Notes: a model not told the origin generated them from the letters alone. DNA of 64,000 bases from G963668655 sp963668655 (GCA_963668655.2 CAXXPQ010000004.1:434001-498000); one strand, 5' to 3'; shown: positions 32,457 to 41,914, counted from the first letter of the stretch. A program made the numbers and translations.

Positions 32457-34037
32457 CTACTCCGGCCGCAGGCGTCCGAAGGGAATTTTCAGCTTTCGCA
32501 TGCGGGCGCGCAGCGTGCTGGGATTCAAACCCAGCCGTTCGGCCGCACCGCCCGGCCCTTCCACTTTGCCTTCGCTGATCTTCATGGCCTGCCGGATATA
32601 TTCCGCCATGGCTTCATCCAACGTGGGAAACATCAACGTATCCGACAGGTTCCGATCCACCACCGTTCTGCGTGGAGCGACGACGAGATTGTCGAAGGTC
32701 AGCGTTCCGTCCCGATTGGTAATGATGGCGCGCTCCACTACGTTTTGCAATTCCCGCACGTTTCCCGGCCAGTCGTATTCCTTCAGGCGCGCCAGGGCGG
32801 ATTCCCCCAAAAAAGGCGTTTTCATCAATCCCATCTCCCGGGATTTCCGCTCCATGAAGTGCAAGGTCAGGGCCGGGATATCCTCCTTGCGCTCTCGTAA
32901 CGGAGGCAGATGAATGGGAAAGACGTTCAGACGATAATACAAATCCTCCCGAAAGGCCCCGGCCCGCACGCGCTCTTCCAAGTCGCGGTTCGTGGCCGCG
33001 ATCACCCGCACGTCCACCTTTATGACCTCCTGGCCTCCCAAACGCTCGATCTCGTGTTCCTGTAAAACGCGTAGAAGTTTGACCTGGGCGTCCAGGGTCA
33101 ACTCGCCGATCTCATCCAGGAAGATCGTTCCGCCGTCGGCGCGCTCGAAGCGTCCGCGCTTGGTGGCCAGCGCTCCGGTGAAAGCCCCCTTTTCGTGCCC
33201 GAAAAGCTCGCTGTCCAGCAACGTATCGGGAATCGCGCCGCATTGCACGCGTACAATGCGCTTCTCCCTCGCGGAAGAGGCCGTATGGATGGCGTTGGCG
33301 ATGACTTCCTTTCCCGTACCCGTTTCACCCAGAAGCAGCACGGGATTGTTCAGCGGCGCCACCTGTCGCACCATCTCCATTACCTGGCGCAGCCCGAAAT
33401 CCGCGCCCACCACCTGATTTCCTGATATGCGCTCCAATTCCCGCTGCATGGCGCGGTTGTCATCGGCCAGGATATCGCGGATACGCAGAAGTTCCCGATA
33501 ACGCCGTGCGTTGCTGAGTGCGATGGCCACCGGTTCCTTGGCGATCTGAAGCAAACGGGCGTGCTCCCGAGTGTAGACGTTTTTCCCGTACTTCGAAACC
33601 GAAAGGCGGCCGACTTCCTCGCCCTGAATCACCAGTTCCAAGTTCATGGTCGAAGGCATTTCCTTGATGATGGGAACATTCATGCGAATGAAATCGTTGA
33701 AGTATTTCGGTCCCGGCTGATTGTGAAGGATCACGTCCTCAATCATCATGCCCCGTTCCATGGCCAGTTCTCGAAACTCCTGGATGAATTTCGGGGGAAT
33801 TTGCAGGATAGGCATGTCCTTTTTCCCGAAAATCCGTTCCTCCTCTTCCAGCGGATTGCCGGCCAGGCTGACATTGTACATCAAACCGTCCTGCTCGACG
33901 TAATGCAGCATGATCCCGTCCATGGGGATGAAATCCTTCAGATATCGGTAGAGTCGCTCCAGGGATTCATCGATATCCAGGCTGCTGGTGATTCGCAGCG
34001 TAACTTCTCGGAAAAACTCATTTTTATCGACTTGCAT
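32457..34037 (-). CDS. sigma54-dependent transcriptional activator with GAF domain
   Basis: 526 residues. An N-terminal GAF-type sensory domain (about 10-180; SLDIDESLERLYRYL, then REHARLLQIAKEPVAIALSNARRYREL leading into a coiled coil) precedes a complete AAA+ domain: Walker A GETGTGKE, canonical GAFTGA loop, Walker B GGTIFLDEIGE, and NVRELQNVVERA. A short Fis-type HTH ends the protein (GGAAERLGLNPSTLRARMRKL). No receiver domain, so it responds directly to a small ligand or redox signal. It is divergent from an efflux operon with a near-consensus sigma54 promoter, which it very probably activates. Closest named analogues are the FhlA/NorR-style activators. Confidence 0.93.
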   Translation of the reverse strand: MQVDKNEFFREVTLRITSSLDIDESLERLYRYLKDFIPMDGIMLHYVEQDGLMYNVSLAGNPLEEEERIFGKKDMPILQIPPKFIQEFRELAMERGMMIEDVILHNQPGPKYFNDFIRMNVPIIKEMPSTMNLELVIQGEEVGRLSVSKYGKNVYTREHARLLQIAKEPVAIALSNARRYRELLRIRDILADDNRAMQRELERISGNQVVGADFGLRQVMEMVRQVAPLNNPVLLLGETGTGKEVIANAIHTASSAREKRIVRVQCGAIPDTLLDSELFGHEKGAFTGALATKRGRFERADGGTIFLDEIGELTLDAQVKLLRVLQEHEIERLGGQEVIKVDVRVIAATNRDLEERVRAGAFREDLYYRLNVFPIHLPPLRERKEDIPALTLHFMERKSREMGLMKTPFLGESALARLKEYDWPGNVRELQNVVERAIITNRDGTLTFDNLVVAPRRTVVDRNLSDTLMFPTLDEAMAEYIRQAMKISEGKVEGPGGAAERLGLNPSTLRARMRKLKIPFGRLRPE

Positions 34038-34303
34038 GGCGTTACCCCTTGATTAATCGACCCGATCGGAATAGTTTTACGACATCATCGCTTTCAGTGT
34101 TCGCCGGGAGCGGCGATATCCGCCGCCCCACCTTCTCGATTTCACAACACCGGCGGGGAAACGGACACCGATTCCAGGAGATTTCAGGAAAAAGCGGATT
34201 GCTTGAAACACACGCGGCGCGGGTACTCCCACACGATCCAAAACGCTCCGGTCGAACCGTGAACCATTGTTTTCCAGAGTAAGTTATCAATATTGACACT
34301 TCC

Positions 34304-34360
34304 ATACTATTTCACAGTACTATCCTATCTTACAGATACAGCTATCATATTTAATAGTAT
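34304..34360. promoter_or_regulatory. possible upstream activator site for the sigma54 activator
   Basis: ATACTATT (34304-34311) and AATAGTAT (34353-34360) are perfectly inverted, and related CTATC/CTATT units lie between. Position and symmetry suit an enhancer-like site for the divergent activator; binding is inferred only. Confidence 0.4.
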
Positions 34361-34403
34361 TTCTCAGAGAGGTAAAAAAAGCAAGAAAATATCGATACTT
34401 TTT

Positions 34404-34420
34404 TTGGCACGCCGATTGCT
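34404..34420 (+). promoter_or_regulatory. consensus sigma54 promoter of the efflux operon
   Basis: TTGGCACGCCGATTGCT carries the -24 GG and -12 GC with exact spacing and every conserved base of the sigma54 consensus. Transcription should start near 34431, 29 bases before the first gene. Confidence 0.85.
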
Positions 34421-34427
34421 TTAAGAA

Positions 34428-34450
34428 CCTCCGGATTGAACAACCGGAGG
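34428..34450 (+). promoter_or_regulatory. hairpin overlapping the ribosome binding site of the first efflux-operon gene
   Basis: CCTCCGG (34428-34434) pairs with CCGGAGG (34444-34450), and the right arm contains the GGAGG used by the ATG at 34460. If transcription begins at 34431, only the inner four base pairs remain in the message, so the effect on translation depends on the true start. Confidence 0.4.
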
Positions 34451-34459
34451 ATCGAGACG

Positions 34460-34798
34460 ATGATGTGGTTCGAAATGTTGCAGATTCTGACAACACAGGA
34501 AAAGGCGGAACGGATTCCCGCCGAATTGGAGGAAACACTCTGGGATATCGCGAGAAAAGACGGAGTGGAAGGCGTCCGGGTCATGGGGAGCCAGATTTAC
34601 GCCAGCAACCTGATGATCGTCATCGTCTGGAATACGATGAATCGACCGGAAAAAACGGCGCTCGGACTGCATCTCGCCAACCATTTGAACGAGTATGGCG
34701 CGGTCAGCCACAGCATATGGACCGTGCAGTCCACGTTTTCGGAATTCGGAGAAGAACGCAACGATTCGCTTTCTATCTCCAGCCCGGCAAGATCCTAG
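34460..34798 (+). CDS. small hypothetical protein, first gene of the efflux operon
   Basis: 112 residues from ATG 34460 (GGAGG nine bases upstream). It is a soluble alpha/beta protein with no Cys and no signal peptide; helix (LTTQEKAERIPAELEETLWDIARKDG), then strands VRVMGSQIYASNLMIVIVWN and a further helix LGLHLANHLNEYGAV. I do not recognise the family. Position directly behind the sigma54 promoter and 47 bases before TolC makes it part of the efflux unit, perhaps as a ligand-binding accessory; that is inference. Confidence 0.6.
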   Translation: MMWFEMLQILTTQEKAERIPAELEETLWDIARKDGVEGVRVMGSQIYASNLMIVIVWNTMNRPEKTALGLHLANHLNEYGAVSHSIWTVQSTFSEFGEERNDSLSISSPARS

Positions 34799-34845
34799 AC
34801 CCGCACACGAAAAAACAACCGGTTATCGATAGTAGAGGGAACTTC

Positions 34846-36252
34846 ATGAGATTACGAAAACGGTGCATCCAAATTATAACCTTGCTGATTCTTGTTCTTC
34901 CGGCTCAAGTTCGGGCCGACGGCATGGCTCTCGGCCTGGACGAAGCCATTCGGCTGTCTCTGCAAAAGAACCATCAGGTCAAAGCCTATCAAGCCGGTGT
35001 ACGCTCGGCGGACGCCGTCCGCAAGCAAGCACGGGGCGCCTACGGTCCGGTGCTGAGCGTCTCCAGCAACCTTTTCTTTTGGGACAAGGAAACCACCATG
35101 TCTTTGGGGGGCGGCGGCGGCGACGGTCAGCTCCCCGCTCCGGCGACTCCTTACGAGCAAGCCTTCGCCAGTATGATGGAGGAACTTTCCGGCGATATGG
35201 TCATTCAGGAGAAAATCACCAGCGAAACCACGGTCACCCTGGCCATGCCGCTCAATCCTCTCTACCAGATTCATCAGGGATACGAGATCGGCAAGCTGGG
35301 CGTCAAGGCCGCCAAAAGCCAGTTGACCCAGATGCAGCAAACCACCGCCCAGGACGTGGTGGCCGCTTATTTCCGGGTGCTCCAGGCCATGGCCCAGGAG
35401 GAAACCGCCCGGAAATCCGTGGAAAATCTAACCGAGCGGCTGCGCACCCTGACCGAATTCCACACCCAGGGACTCGTGGCGAAAAACGACGTGCTAAAGG
35501 TCCAGGTAGGACTGGCGGACGTGAATCGCACCCTGATCGAAGCCACATCCATGGTGGATCTCGCCAACGCCAACTTGGCCGCGCTGATCGACGTTCCGCC
35601 CGACACGGATTTACGGCTGACCACGAAGCCGGAGGACGCCCCCGAACGACTTCCCGGCCTGCTGAAAGACGCCGTGGACGAGGCCCTCGGCCGTCGTCCG
35701 GAAGTGAAGGAAGTCGCCTATCGCAACCGTCAGGCCGACCGGGGACACAAGGTCGCCATCGCCAACATGTTCCCCACCCTGAGCCTGGTTGGCTCCTATC
35801 ACCACGCCGAAGGCTCCAATATGGGAGAATCCGATTCCATCTTCGGCGGGCTTTCCCTGGAGTGGAAGGCGTGGGAATGGGGACAAACCTTCTACGGCAT
35901 CGACAAGGCCCGGGCGGACCGCGACCGGACGACGCACATGAAGGCACACGTGGAACGCATGATCCGCCTTGACGTGCAGAAAAGCCGCATCGATTTCGAA
36001 ACGGCGTTGAACAGCATGAAGGTCGCCCGGGCGGCCGTGGCCCAGGCGGAGGAATCCAACGACATCGAAACGCGCAACCTGGCCCAGGGCATGAGCACCG
36101 CCTCCGACATTCTGGATTCCGAGGCCGCGCTGGCCCGTGCTCGCAACAACTATTCCGCCTCGATCTATCAGTGCTTTATCGCCAAGGCCGCCTATCTGCG
36201 CGCCCTGGGTCGAAAAATCGATTCCGAAACCCTTTTGGCATCCATCGACTGA
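34846..36252 (+). CDS. TolC-family outer-membrane efflux protein
   Basis: 468 residues from ATG 34846 (GAGGGA upstream), with a signal peptide (IITLLILVLPAQVRA). The tandem OEP repeats typical of TolC are seen: an N-terminal LDEAIRLSLQKNHQVKAYQAG unit, the long helical hairpins, and a second half beginning with a matching VDEALGRRPEVKEVAYRNRQADRGH unit. It forms the trimeric outer-membrane duct of the RND pump encoded by the next two genes. A Gly-rich loop (SLGGGGGDG near residue 86) is an insertion in the first barrel region. The gene is 15 bases from the membrane-fusion gene. Confidence 0.92.
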   Translation: MRLRKRCIQIITLLILVLPAQVRADGMALGLDEAIRLSLQKNHQVKAYQAGVRSADAVRKQARGAYGPVLSVSSNLFFWDKETTMSLGGGGGDGQLPAPATPYEQAFASMMEELSGDMVIQEKITSETTVTLAMPLNPLYQIHQGYEIGKLGVKAAKSQLTQMQQTTAQDVVAAYFRVLQAMAQEETARKSVENLTERLRTLTEFHTQGLVAKNDVLKVQVGLADVNRTLIEATSMVDLANANLAALIDVPPDTDLRLTTKPEDAPERLPGLLKDAVDEALGRRPEVKEVAYRNRQADRGHKVAIANMFPTLSLVGSYHHAEGSNMGESDSIFGGLSLEWKAWEWGQTFYGIDKARADRDRTTHMKAHVERMIRLDVQKSRIDFETALNSMKVARAAVAQAEESNDIETRNLAQGMSTASDILDSEAALARARNNYSASIYQCFIAKAAYLRALGRKIDSETLLASID

Positions 36253-36267
36253 CAGGAGAAACCCAGA

Positions 36268-37365
36268 ATGAAGACTCCTCGCATCCTGCACCGGCTCCCC
36301 TTCCTGGCCGCCATTCTGGCCGCGATATGGCTTGCTTCCTGCGGTCAGGCGAACAAACCCGCCCAGGCCCAGGAGAAAAAGGAACTCATAAAAAGCGTGC
36401 TGGTCGTCAAGCCGCAAACCAAGAAATTGTCGTTGACGCTTACCGAGGGCGTGACGCTGGCCCCCGAGGAAAGCGGCATCATCGCCTCGGAAGTCACGTC
36501 CACGCTGACGAAATGGCACGTCCGCGAAAACGATGTCGTCAAGGCCGGAGCACCCATTGCCACTCTGGACGATACGGACACCCGCCTGTCCCTGGAACAG
36601 GCCCGGGCCGGCCTGGCCGCGCTGAAAGCCCAGTACGCCAGAATCCTGAAGGATTACGAGCGCATGAAGGCCCTTTTGGCGGGCGGCAGCATTCCCCAGG
36701 CCAATTTCGACGCCATCGAGGCGGAAAAGACCGCCCTGGCCAGCCAGATCGAGTCCGGAGAGAAAAGCCTGAAACTACTTCAACGCCGGGTTTCGAAAAC
36801 GGTAATCCGCGCCCCCTTCGACGGCGTCATCACCAAAAAACTCGTCCCGCTGGGAAAATACATCATGGCGACCATGCCGGGCGGAGGCGACATCGCCACC
36901 ATCGATAAAATCGATCGTCTGAAAGCCTCTTTTTCCATTTCCGAAATGTATTACGCCGAGGTCGCCGAAGGCCAGACCGTCCGGTTCAAGATCCCCACCA
37001 TGAACCAAACGGTGGAAGGCCTGATCGCCTCCAAGGGCAAAAGCATCAACACCATGAAGACGTTCAGCCTGATTTCCTACCTGGACAATGGAACGAATGC
37101 CGTTCCGGCGGGCGTTTTCTCCGTGGCCACACTGAAGACTCCCGAAAAGGAACGCATCATCGTTCCCCCGACGGCGGTGAACGTCACGGGAACCCGCATG
37201 GGGGAAGTTTTCTCGATCAAGGACGGAAAAGTCGTGAAAACTCCGATTTCCATCGGCTTCACCTTCGAGGAAGGACTGGAGGTGAGTGGAGAACTTCCCC
37301 CGGCCGTCATCAAGGACGTATCCAACATCAAGGTCGGAGAAACCGTAAAGGCCATCGAAGGATAA
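36268..37365 (+). CDS. RND efflux membrane-fusion lipoprotein (HlyD/AcrA family)
   Basis: 365 residues with a lipobox (IWLASC), so it is anchored in the inner-membrane outer leaflet like AcrA. The lipoyl half-motifs flank a helical hairpin: EVTSTLTKWHVRENDVVKAGAPIATLDD, a coiled hairpin near 105-175, and SKTVIRAPFDGVITKKLVPLGKYI. The beta-barrel and membrane-proximal domains follow (FKIPTMNQTVEGLI, IIVPPTAV). It joins the RND pump to TolC. It lies between the two partners in the operon. Confidence 0.92.
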   Translation: MKTPRILHRLPFLAAILAAIWLASCGQANKPAQAQEKKELIKSVLVVKPQTKKLSLTLTEGVTLAPEESGIIASEVTSTLTKWHVRENDVVKAGAPIATLDDTDTRLSLEQARAGLAALKAQYARILKDYERMKALLAGGSIPQANFDAIEAEKTALASQIESGEKSLKLLQRRVSKTVIRAPFDGVITKKLVPLGKYIMATMPGGGDIATIDKIDRLKASFSISEMYYAEVAEGQTVRFKIPTMNQTVEGLIASKGKSINTMKTFSLISYLDNGTNAVPAGVFSVATLKTPEKERIIVPPTAVNVTGTRMGEVFSIKDGKVVKTPISIGFTFEEGLEVSGELPPAVIKDVSNIKVGETVKAIEG

Positions 37366-37422
37366 CACAACACGCGCCCGGATTCGTTTCCCGGACGCAG
37401 TGGACGCCGCGCAGGAGACAGC

Positions 37423-40400
37423 ATGTTTCTTTCCAAAATGTCGCTTCGGAACCCGGTTCTGATTACCATGGTCACGGTGGCCATCATCCTCTTCGGGCTG
37501 CTCTCCGTCCGAACCCTCGGCGTGGAACTGATTCCATCCATCGACGTTCCCATGGTGACCGTCAGCACGATCTACGCCGGAGCGGACGCCGCCACGATCG
37601 AAGAGGACGTGGTGAAGAAGATCGAAGATTCGGTGGGCACGCTGAACGGCATCAAACACATCAACAGCACGGCCATCGACAACGTGGGACTCGTGGTGGT
37701 TGAGTTCGAGGACCACATGGACGGTGCCATCGCGACACAGAGCGTCCGGGACAAAGTGGCCATCATTAAAAGCGATCTGCCCGAGGACGCCGATGATCCC
37801 ATGGTGGAGCAGTTCGACGTCAACGCCCAGGCCATCGTCTCCCTGATTCTGAAAGCTCCCTCGGGGGAGAAACTCAGCAAGGTGACCAGTTTCGCCGACA
37901 AGGAAATCAAGAACCGGATCCAGGCCATCGCCGGCGTGGGCAGCGTGGATATCTACGGCGGTCGTGAGCGAGAACTCCGCGTCCTGATGAATCCGCTGAA
38001 AATCGACCAACTGAACCTTTCCTCCCTCGATCTGATCCACCTAATCAAGAGCAAATCGGTGGAAGTTCCGGGCGGCAGCCTGAAAATTCTGAAGGATTTC
38101 GAAGAAGTTTCCATCCGCAGTACGGGTGAGGCCGAAACGGTGGAGGAAATGACGGAAATTCCGCTGATGATCGTCAACGGAGAAACCCTGCGGGTCAAGG
38201 ATGTCGCTCGTATCGAGGACGGTCTAGAGGAAGAGGAAAGCGCCAGTTTCTACAACCTGACCCCGGCCGTGGCTCTGAAAGTGAAAAAGCAGGGAGCGGT
38301 TAACCTGGTGAAACTTTCCGAGGAAATCCAGAAAGTCATCGACGAAATTCAGCCCATCCTTCCCGAAGGTTACGAGATCGGTATGGTGGGCGATCTCTCG
38401 CCCTTCACCAAGGCCGCCGTGGGAAGTTCGGTCAGTGATATTTTCGTGGGCGCGCTTCTGGCCATGCTGATTATATACATCTTCCTGATGAACGTGCGTG
38501 CGGCGCTCATCGTGGCAGTCTCCCTGCCCACGTCCATCATCGGCACCTTCCTGTTCCTGAAGGTGATGGGCATGAACCTGAATATCATGACCACGTTGGC
38601 CCTGTCCATCTCCGTGGGAATTCTCACGGACGACGCCATCGTGGTGATCGAAGCCATGTTCCGTCACGTCAAGAAAGGCAAGCACGCGATTCTGGCCGCC
38701 GTGGACGCCACCAAGGAAGTGGGCCTGGCGGTGGTCAGCGCGGAGATGGCGCTCATCTGCGTGTTCGCCCCCACAGTGCTGGTAAGCGGAACGGCAGGAA
38801 AACTCTTCAAGGAATTCGGTCTCACGGTCATCGCCGCCGTGTTGATCTCCATGACGGTCAGCTTCACGGTCGCCCCCCTGGTTTCCAGCCTGATTCTGAA
38901 GGAAGAACGGAAAAATTTCCTGTTCTATCGGATCATGGACCATTTTCTGATGAGTCTGGAGAACGGATATGCCAACGCCGCCGGCTGGGCGTTGAAGCAC
39001 CGCTTAATCATGGTCGTCATCGGTGTATCGCTGTTCGTCGGAGGACTGAAGTTGGCTTCCACCCTGCCCGGAACCTTCATGCCCGACGTGGATCGGGGCG
39101 AATTCGATATCGTGATGGAACTGGACAACGAAAGTTCCATCGACAAGAGCAAACAGGTCAACCGGGAAATCGTGGAAGCCATTGCCGGCTTCGAGTGGGA
39201 ATCCTTCGGCTTTTCCACCATCGGCGGCGGAAGCCGCAAGGAGAAAAACATCATCTCCCTGCGCGTCAAAATGACCCCAAAGGAAAACCGGAATACAAGT
39301 CAGTTCGAAGCCATGTCCGAAATCCGGAAAGTGCTGAATCCCATCCGCGACCGGTATCATGCGAAGTATTCGGTCAACTTCGTCAAGGCCGAGGGCATGG
39401 AAACCGCCCCCATCCAGGTCAACATCGTCGGTGTGAACTTCAAGGATCTCAAGGCGGCCACGGAAGAACTGGTCACCTTCATGAGATCCGACGGAGGATT
39501 CAACAGCATTATCCAGACCGACAAAGGTTACAAAAAAGAAGTTCTGGTCAACTTCAACCATCAGAAAATGGCGGATCTCGGCGTCAATCCGGCCGAAGTC
39601 GGTCTTTCCATCCGGGCGCTGCTTTCCGGCGAGAAAGTCGGCAGCATCACGGACGAAGCCGGCGAGGAAGTGGAATTCGTCGCCTATATCGACGATGCCT
39701 ATAAAAAACTGGACTATTTACGCAGCCTGCCCATGAAAGCCGCCGGGGGAAGGATCGTGAAGTTGGCCGACGTGGCCGATATCACGTATGGAAACAAACT
39801 GGTGGAAATCAACCGCTACGATCGCCAGAAAAAAATCGGACTGAAATCTGGTCTGAACCCGGGCTACGTCGTCGGCCCCCAGTCCGAGAAACTGATCACA
39901 TACGCAAGTGAAAACTTTCCCAAAGGCGTTCGGCTTCAGATGGCCGGAGACGCCGAACAAATGAAAGAATCCTTCGGTACTCTCGCTTCCGCGCTCGTCG
40001 CAGCAGTATTCCTGATCTATATTGTCCTTGCCTCCCAATTCAACTCCTTCATTCATCCCCTCACCATCATGACAGCCCTACCTTTTGCTCTGACGGGCGC
40101 GGTTTCCACACTTTTCCTGTTCGACCAGCCGCTTTCGATCATGAGTTTCATCGGCATCATCATGCTGATGGGCATCGTGACCAAGAATTCGATCCTGCTG
40201 GTGGACTATGCCTTGCAGCGGATCCGGGACGGCGTGGAAACCGTTCCGGCTCTGCTGGAATCCAGCCGCACACGTCTGCGGCCCATTCTCATGACCGCCG
40301 GAGGCACCATCCTGGGGATGCTGCCGGTGGTGCTTTCCCAGGCCAACGCGGCGGAAATCAAGCACAGCCTGGGATTCGCCGTCATCGGCGGCCTGATCTT

Positions 40401-40506
40401 CTCGACCTTCATCACGTTGTTCATGGTGCCGGTGTTCTTCTCCCTGCTCCAGCGTTTCAGCCGCAAGCAGGACGAGGAAACGCTGAAGGAACTCGCGAAG
40501 TTGTAA
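37423..40506 (+). CDS. RND-family efflux transporter (AcrB-like)
   Basis: 1027 residues, full length for an HAE-type RND pump. The start PVLITMVTVAIILFGLLSV is transmembrane helix 1; the two periplasmic porter domains and two six-helix blocks follow (MLIIYIFLMNVRAALIVAVSLPTSIIG; SILTDDAIVVIEAMFRHV with the adjacent acidic residues of the proton path; second-half GIVTKNSILLVDYALQRIRDG). It is a proton-driven tripartite pump with the preceding fusion protein and TolC. The substrate is not evident, but control by a GAF sigma54 activator suggests a specific inducer rather than constitutive multidrug efflux. Confidence 0.95.
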   Translation: MFLSKMSLRNPVLITMVTVAIILFGLLSVRTLGVELIPSIDVPMVTVSTIYAGADAATIEEDVVKKIEDSVGTLNGIKHINSTAIDNVGLVVVEFEDHMDGAIATQSVRDKVAIIKSDLPEDADDPMVEQFDVNAQAIVSLILKAPSGEKLSKVTSFADKEIKNRIQAIAGVGSVDIYGGRERELRVLMNPLKIDQLNLSSLDLIHLIKSKSVEVPGGSLKILKDFEEVSIRSTGEAETVEEMTEIPLMIVNGETLRVKDVARIEDGLEEEESASFYNLTPAVALKVKKQGAVNLVKLSEEIQKVIDEIQPILPEGYEIGMVGDLSPFTKAAVGSSVSDIFVGALLAMLIIYIFLMNVRAALIVAVSLPTSIIGTFLFLKVMGMNLNIMTTLALSISVGILTDDAIVVIEAMFRHVKKGKHAILAAVDATKEVGLAVVSAEMALICVFAPTVLVSGTAGKLFKEFGLTVIAAVLISMTVSFTVAPLVSSLILKEERKNFLFYRIMDHFLMSLENGYANAAGWALKHRLIMVVIGVSLFVGGLKLASTLPGTFMPDVDRGEFDIVMELDNESSIDKSKQVNREIVEAIAGFEWESFGFSTIGGGSRKEKNIISLRVKMTPKENRNTSQFEAMSEIRKVLNPIRDRYHAKYSVNFVKAEGMETAPIQVNIVGVNFKDLKAATEELVTFMRSDGGFNSIIQTDKGYKKEVLVNFNHQKMADLGVNPAEVGLSIRALLSGEKVGSITDEAGEEVEFVAYIDDAYKKLDYLRSLPMKAAGGRIVKLADVADITYGNKLVEINRYDRQKKIGLKSGLNPGYVVGPQSEKLITYASENFPKGVRLQMAGDAEQMKESFGTLASALVAAVFLIYIVLASQFNSFIHPLTIMTALPFALTGAVSTLFLFDQPLSIMSFIGIIMLMGIVTKNSILLVDYALQRIRDGVETVPALLESSRTRLRPILMTAGGTILGMLPVVLSQANAAEIKHSLGFAVIGGLIFSTFITLFMVPVFFSLLQRFSRKQDEETLKELAKL

Positions 40507-40556
40507 TGCTCCCCGATCCCGACCGGGTTGGACCCTCCTTCGACCCGGGCTTCCCA

Positions 40557-40595
40557 TCGGCGCCGACCGACGAAAGTCGGTCGGCGCCGAACGCT
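40557..40595. terminator. strong bidirectional terminator hairpin
   Basis: A perfect 15-bp stem (40557-40571 with 40576-40590) closes a GAAA tetraloop and is followed by ACGCTTTT. It lies between the convergent RND and dnaJ genes. Confidence 0.8.
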
Positions 40596-40605
40596 TTTGA
40601 CGCGA

Positions 40606-41754
40606 TCAATCTCCGGCCAGGAAATCCTTCAGTTTTTCGAAGAATCCGGTGATGTTGGGCTGGTTTTTCTCTCCGGAATCGCAGCAGGACTTATCGAATT
40701 GCTCGATGAGTTTCTTTTGTTCCTTGGTCAGATTACGAGGCACTTCCACAGAAATACGGACGTGCATGTCTCCCTTTCCAAAGCCTCCCAGGTGCTGAAT
40801 CCCTTTTCCCTGGAGGCGGAAAACTTCGCCAGACTGGGTTCCGGCGGCGATTTTCAAGGATGTCGGACCATCCAGGGTGGGAACCTGAATTCTCGCGCCC
40901 AGGGCCGCCTGGCCGAAACTGATGGGCATATCCAGAACGATATCATCCTCGTGGCGCTGGAACAAGTCGTGGGGCTTGAGATGCACCACCACGTACAGGT
41001 CGCCGGGGGGCGCGCCTTCCTTTCCGGCCTCGCCCTCCCCGGATATTTTCAGTTTCTGACCATGATCGATTCCGGCCGGAAGGGTGATCTTGATCTTGCT
41101 CTTGACGGCCGTCTTTCCCGTCCCCCGACAATCCGGGCAGGGATCGGCGATGATCTGCCCGGCGCCGTTGCAGCGGGGGCAAGTACGAGCGATGGTGAAG
41201 AATCCCTGTTGAATCTGAACCTGGCCTCGCCCTCCGCATTGCCGGCAGGTTTGAGGGCTGGTGCCGGGCTTCGCCCCCGATCCATGGCAGGTCTCGCAGG
41301 TGACCGAACGCGGCACCTCGATTTCCCGTCCCCCTCCGGAGGCCGCTTCTTCCAGTGTGATTTCAAGATCATAGCGTAGATCGCGCCCTCGGTAGGCCGC
41401 CCGCCGTCCACCGAAATTTCCTCCGAACATATCCCCGAAGAGATCCCCGAAGATGTCGGAAAAAGCGCTGCTTCGCGAAAATTGGCTGAAATCGAAATTG
41501 AATCCGCCGAACCCCTGTCCAGCCCCCATGGAATGACCGAATTTGTCGTACCGACTGCGTTTTTCAGGATCGGAAAGCACTTCGTAGGCTTCCGCCACGA
41601 TCTTGAATTGTTCCTCGGCCTTCGCGTCACCCGGATTTCGGTCCGGATGATATTTCACAGCCATTTTACGGAAGGCTTTTTTTATTTCCTGGGCGTCGGC
41701 ATCCCTGGAAACCCCGAGCAACTCGTAATAATCCTGCTTGGTCTGCGCTGTCAT
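40606..41754 (-). CDS. dnaJ: chaperone DnaJ
   Basis: 382 residues, a full type I J-protein. The J domain has the HPD motif (KYHPDRNPGD), then a Gly/Phe region (GAGQGFGGFNFDFSQF), four CxxCxGxG zinc repeats (CETCHGSG, CRQCGGRG, CPRCNGAG, CPDCRGTG), and the two C-terminal substrate domains. It stimulates DnaK ATPase and delivers unfolded clients. It follows dnaK with a 160-base gap on the same strand and probably completes the grpE-dnaK-dnaJ unit, possibly with an extra promoter in the gap. Confidence 0.97.
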   Translation of the reverse strand: MTAQTKQDYYELLGVSRDADAQEIKKAFRKMAVKYHPDRNPGDAKAEEQFKIVAEAYEVLSDPEKRSRYDKFGHSMGAGQGFGGFNFDFSQFSRSSAFSDIFGDLFGDMFGGNFGGRRAAYRGRDLRYDLEITLEEAASGGGREIEVPRSVTCETCHGSGAKPGTSPQTCRQCGGRGQVQIQQGFFTIARTCPRCNGAGQIIADPCPDCRGTGKTAVKSKIKITLPAGIDHGQKLKISGEGEAGKEGAPPGDLYVVVHLKPHDLFQRHEDDIVLDMPISFGQAALGARIQVPTLDGPTSLKIAAGTQSGEVFRLQGKGIQHLGGFGKGDMHVRISVEVPRNLTKEQKKLIEQFDKSCCDSGEKNQPNITGFFEKLKDFLAGD

Positions 41755-41810
41755 GAAGTTCCATCAATGTCAGGCGGGTAAACGAGTTCACCCGGTTGAA
41801 AGAAATCCCC

Positions 41811-41870
41811 TTGTGATAATGTAAGGTCGAGCCATCGAAAGGCAAGCCGATGGGCCAAAAAAATCCCCCT
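41811..41870 (-). promoter_or_regulatory. possible internal promoter before dnaJ
   Basis: On the minus strand a TTGCCT followed 18 bases later by CATTAT lies within the dnaK-dnaJ gap. Both are only 4 of 6 to consensus, so this is weak support for separate dnaJ transcription. Confidence 0.25.
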
Positions 41871-41914
41871 GCCCCATTTATCTTGAATCTTCGAAGGGTT
41901 GGAAGCTTATCCGC

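Larger units (their letters stand above)
34038..34459. other. divergent regulatory region between sigma54 activator and efflux operon
   Basis: This 422-base region turns strongly AT-rich from 34270 to 34410. It contains the sigma54 promoter (34404-34420), an 8-bp inverted repeat ATACTATT/AATAGTAT (34304-34311 and 34353-34360) 45-100 bases upstream of it, placed where activator sites normally lie, and a TTGACA at 34293-34298 that could belong to a weak extra promoter. No gene is seen. Confidence 0.6.
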
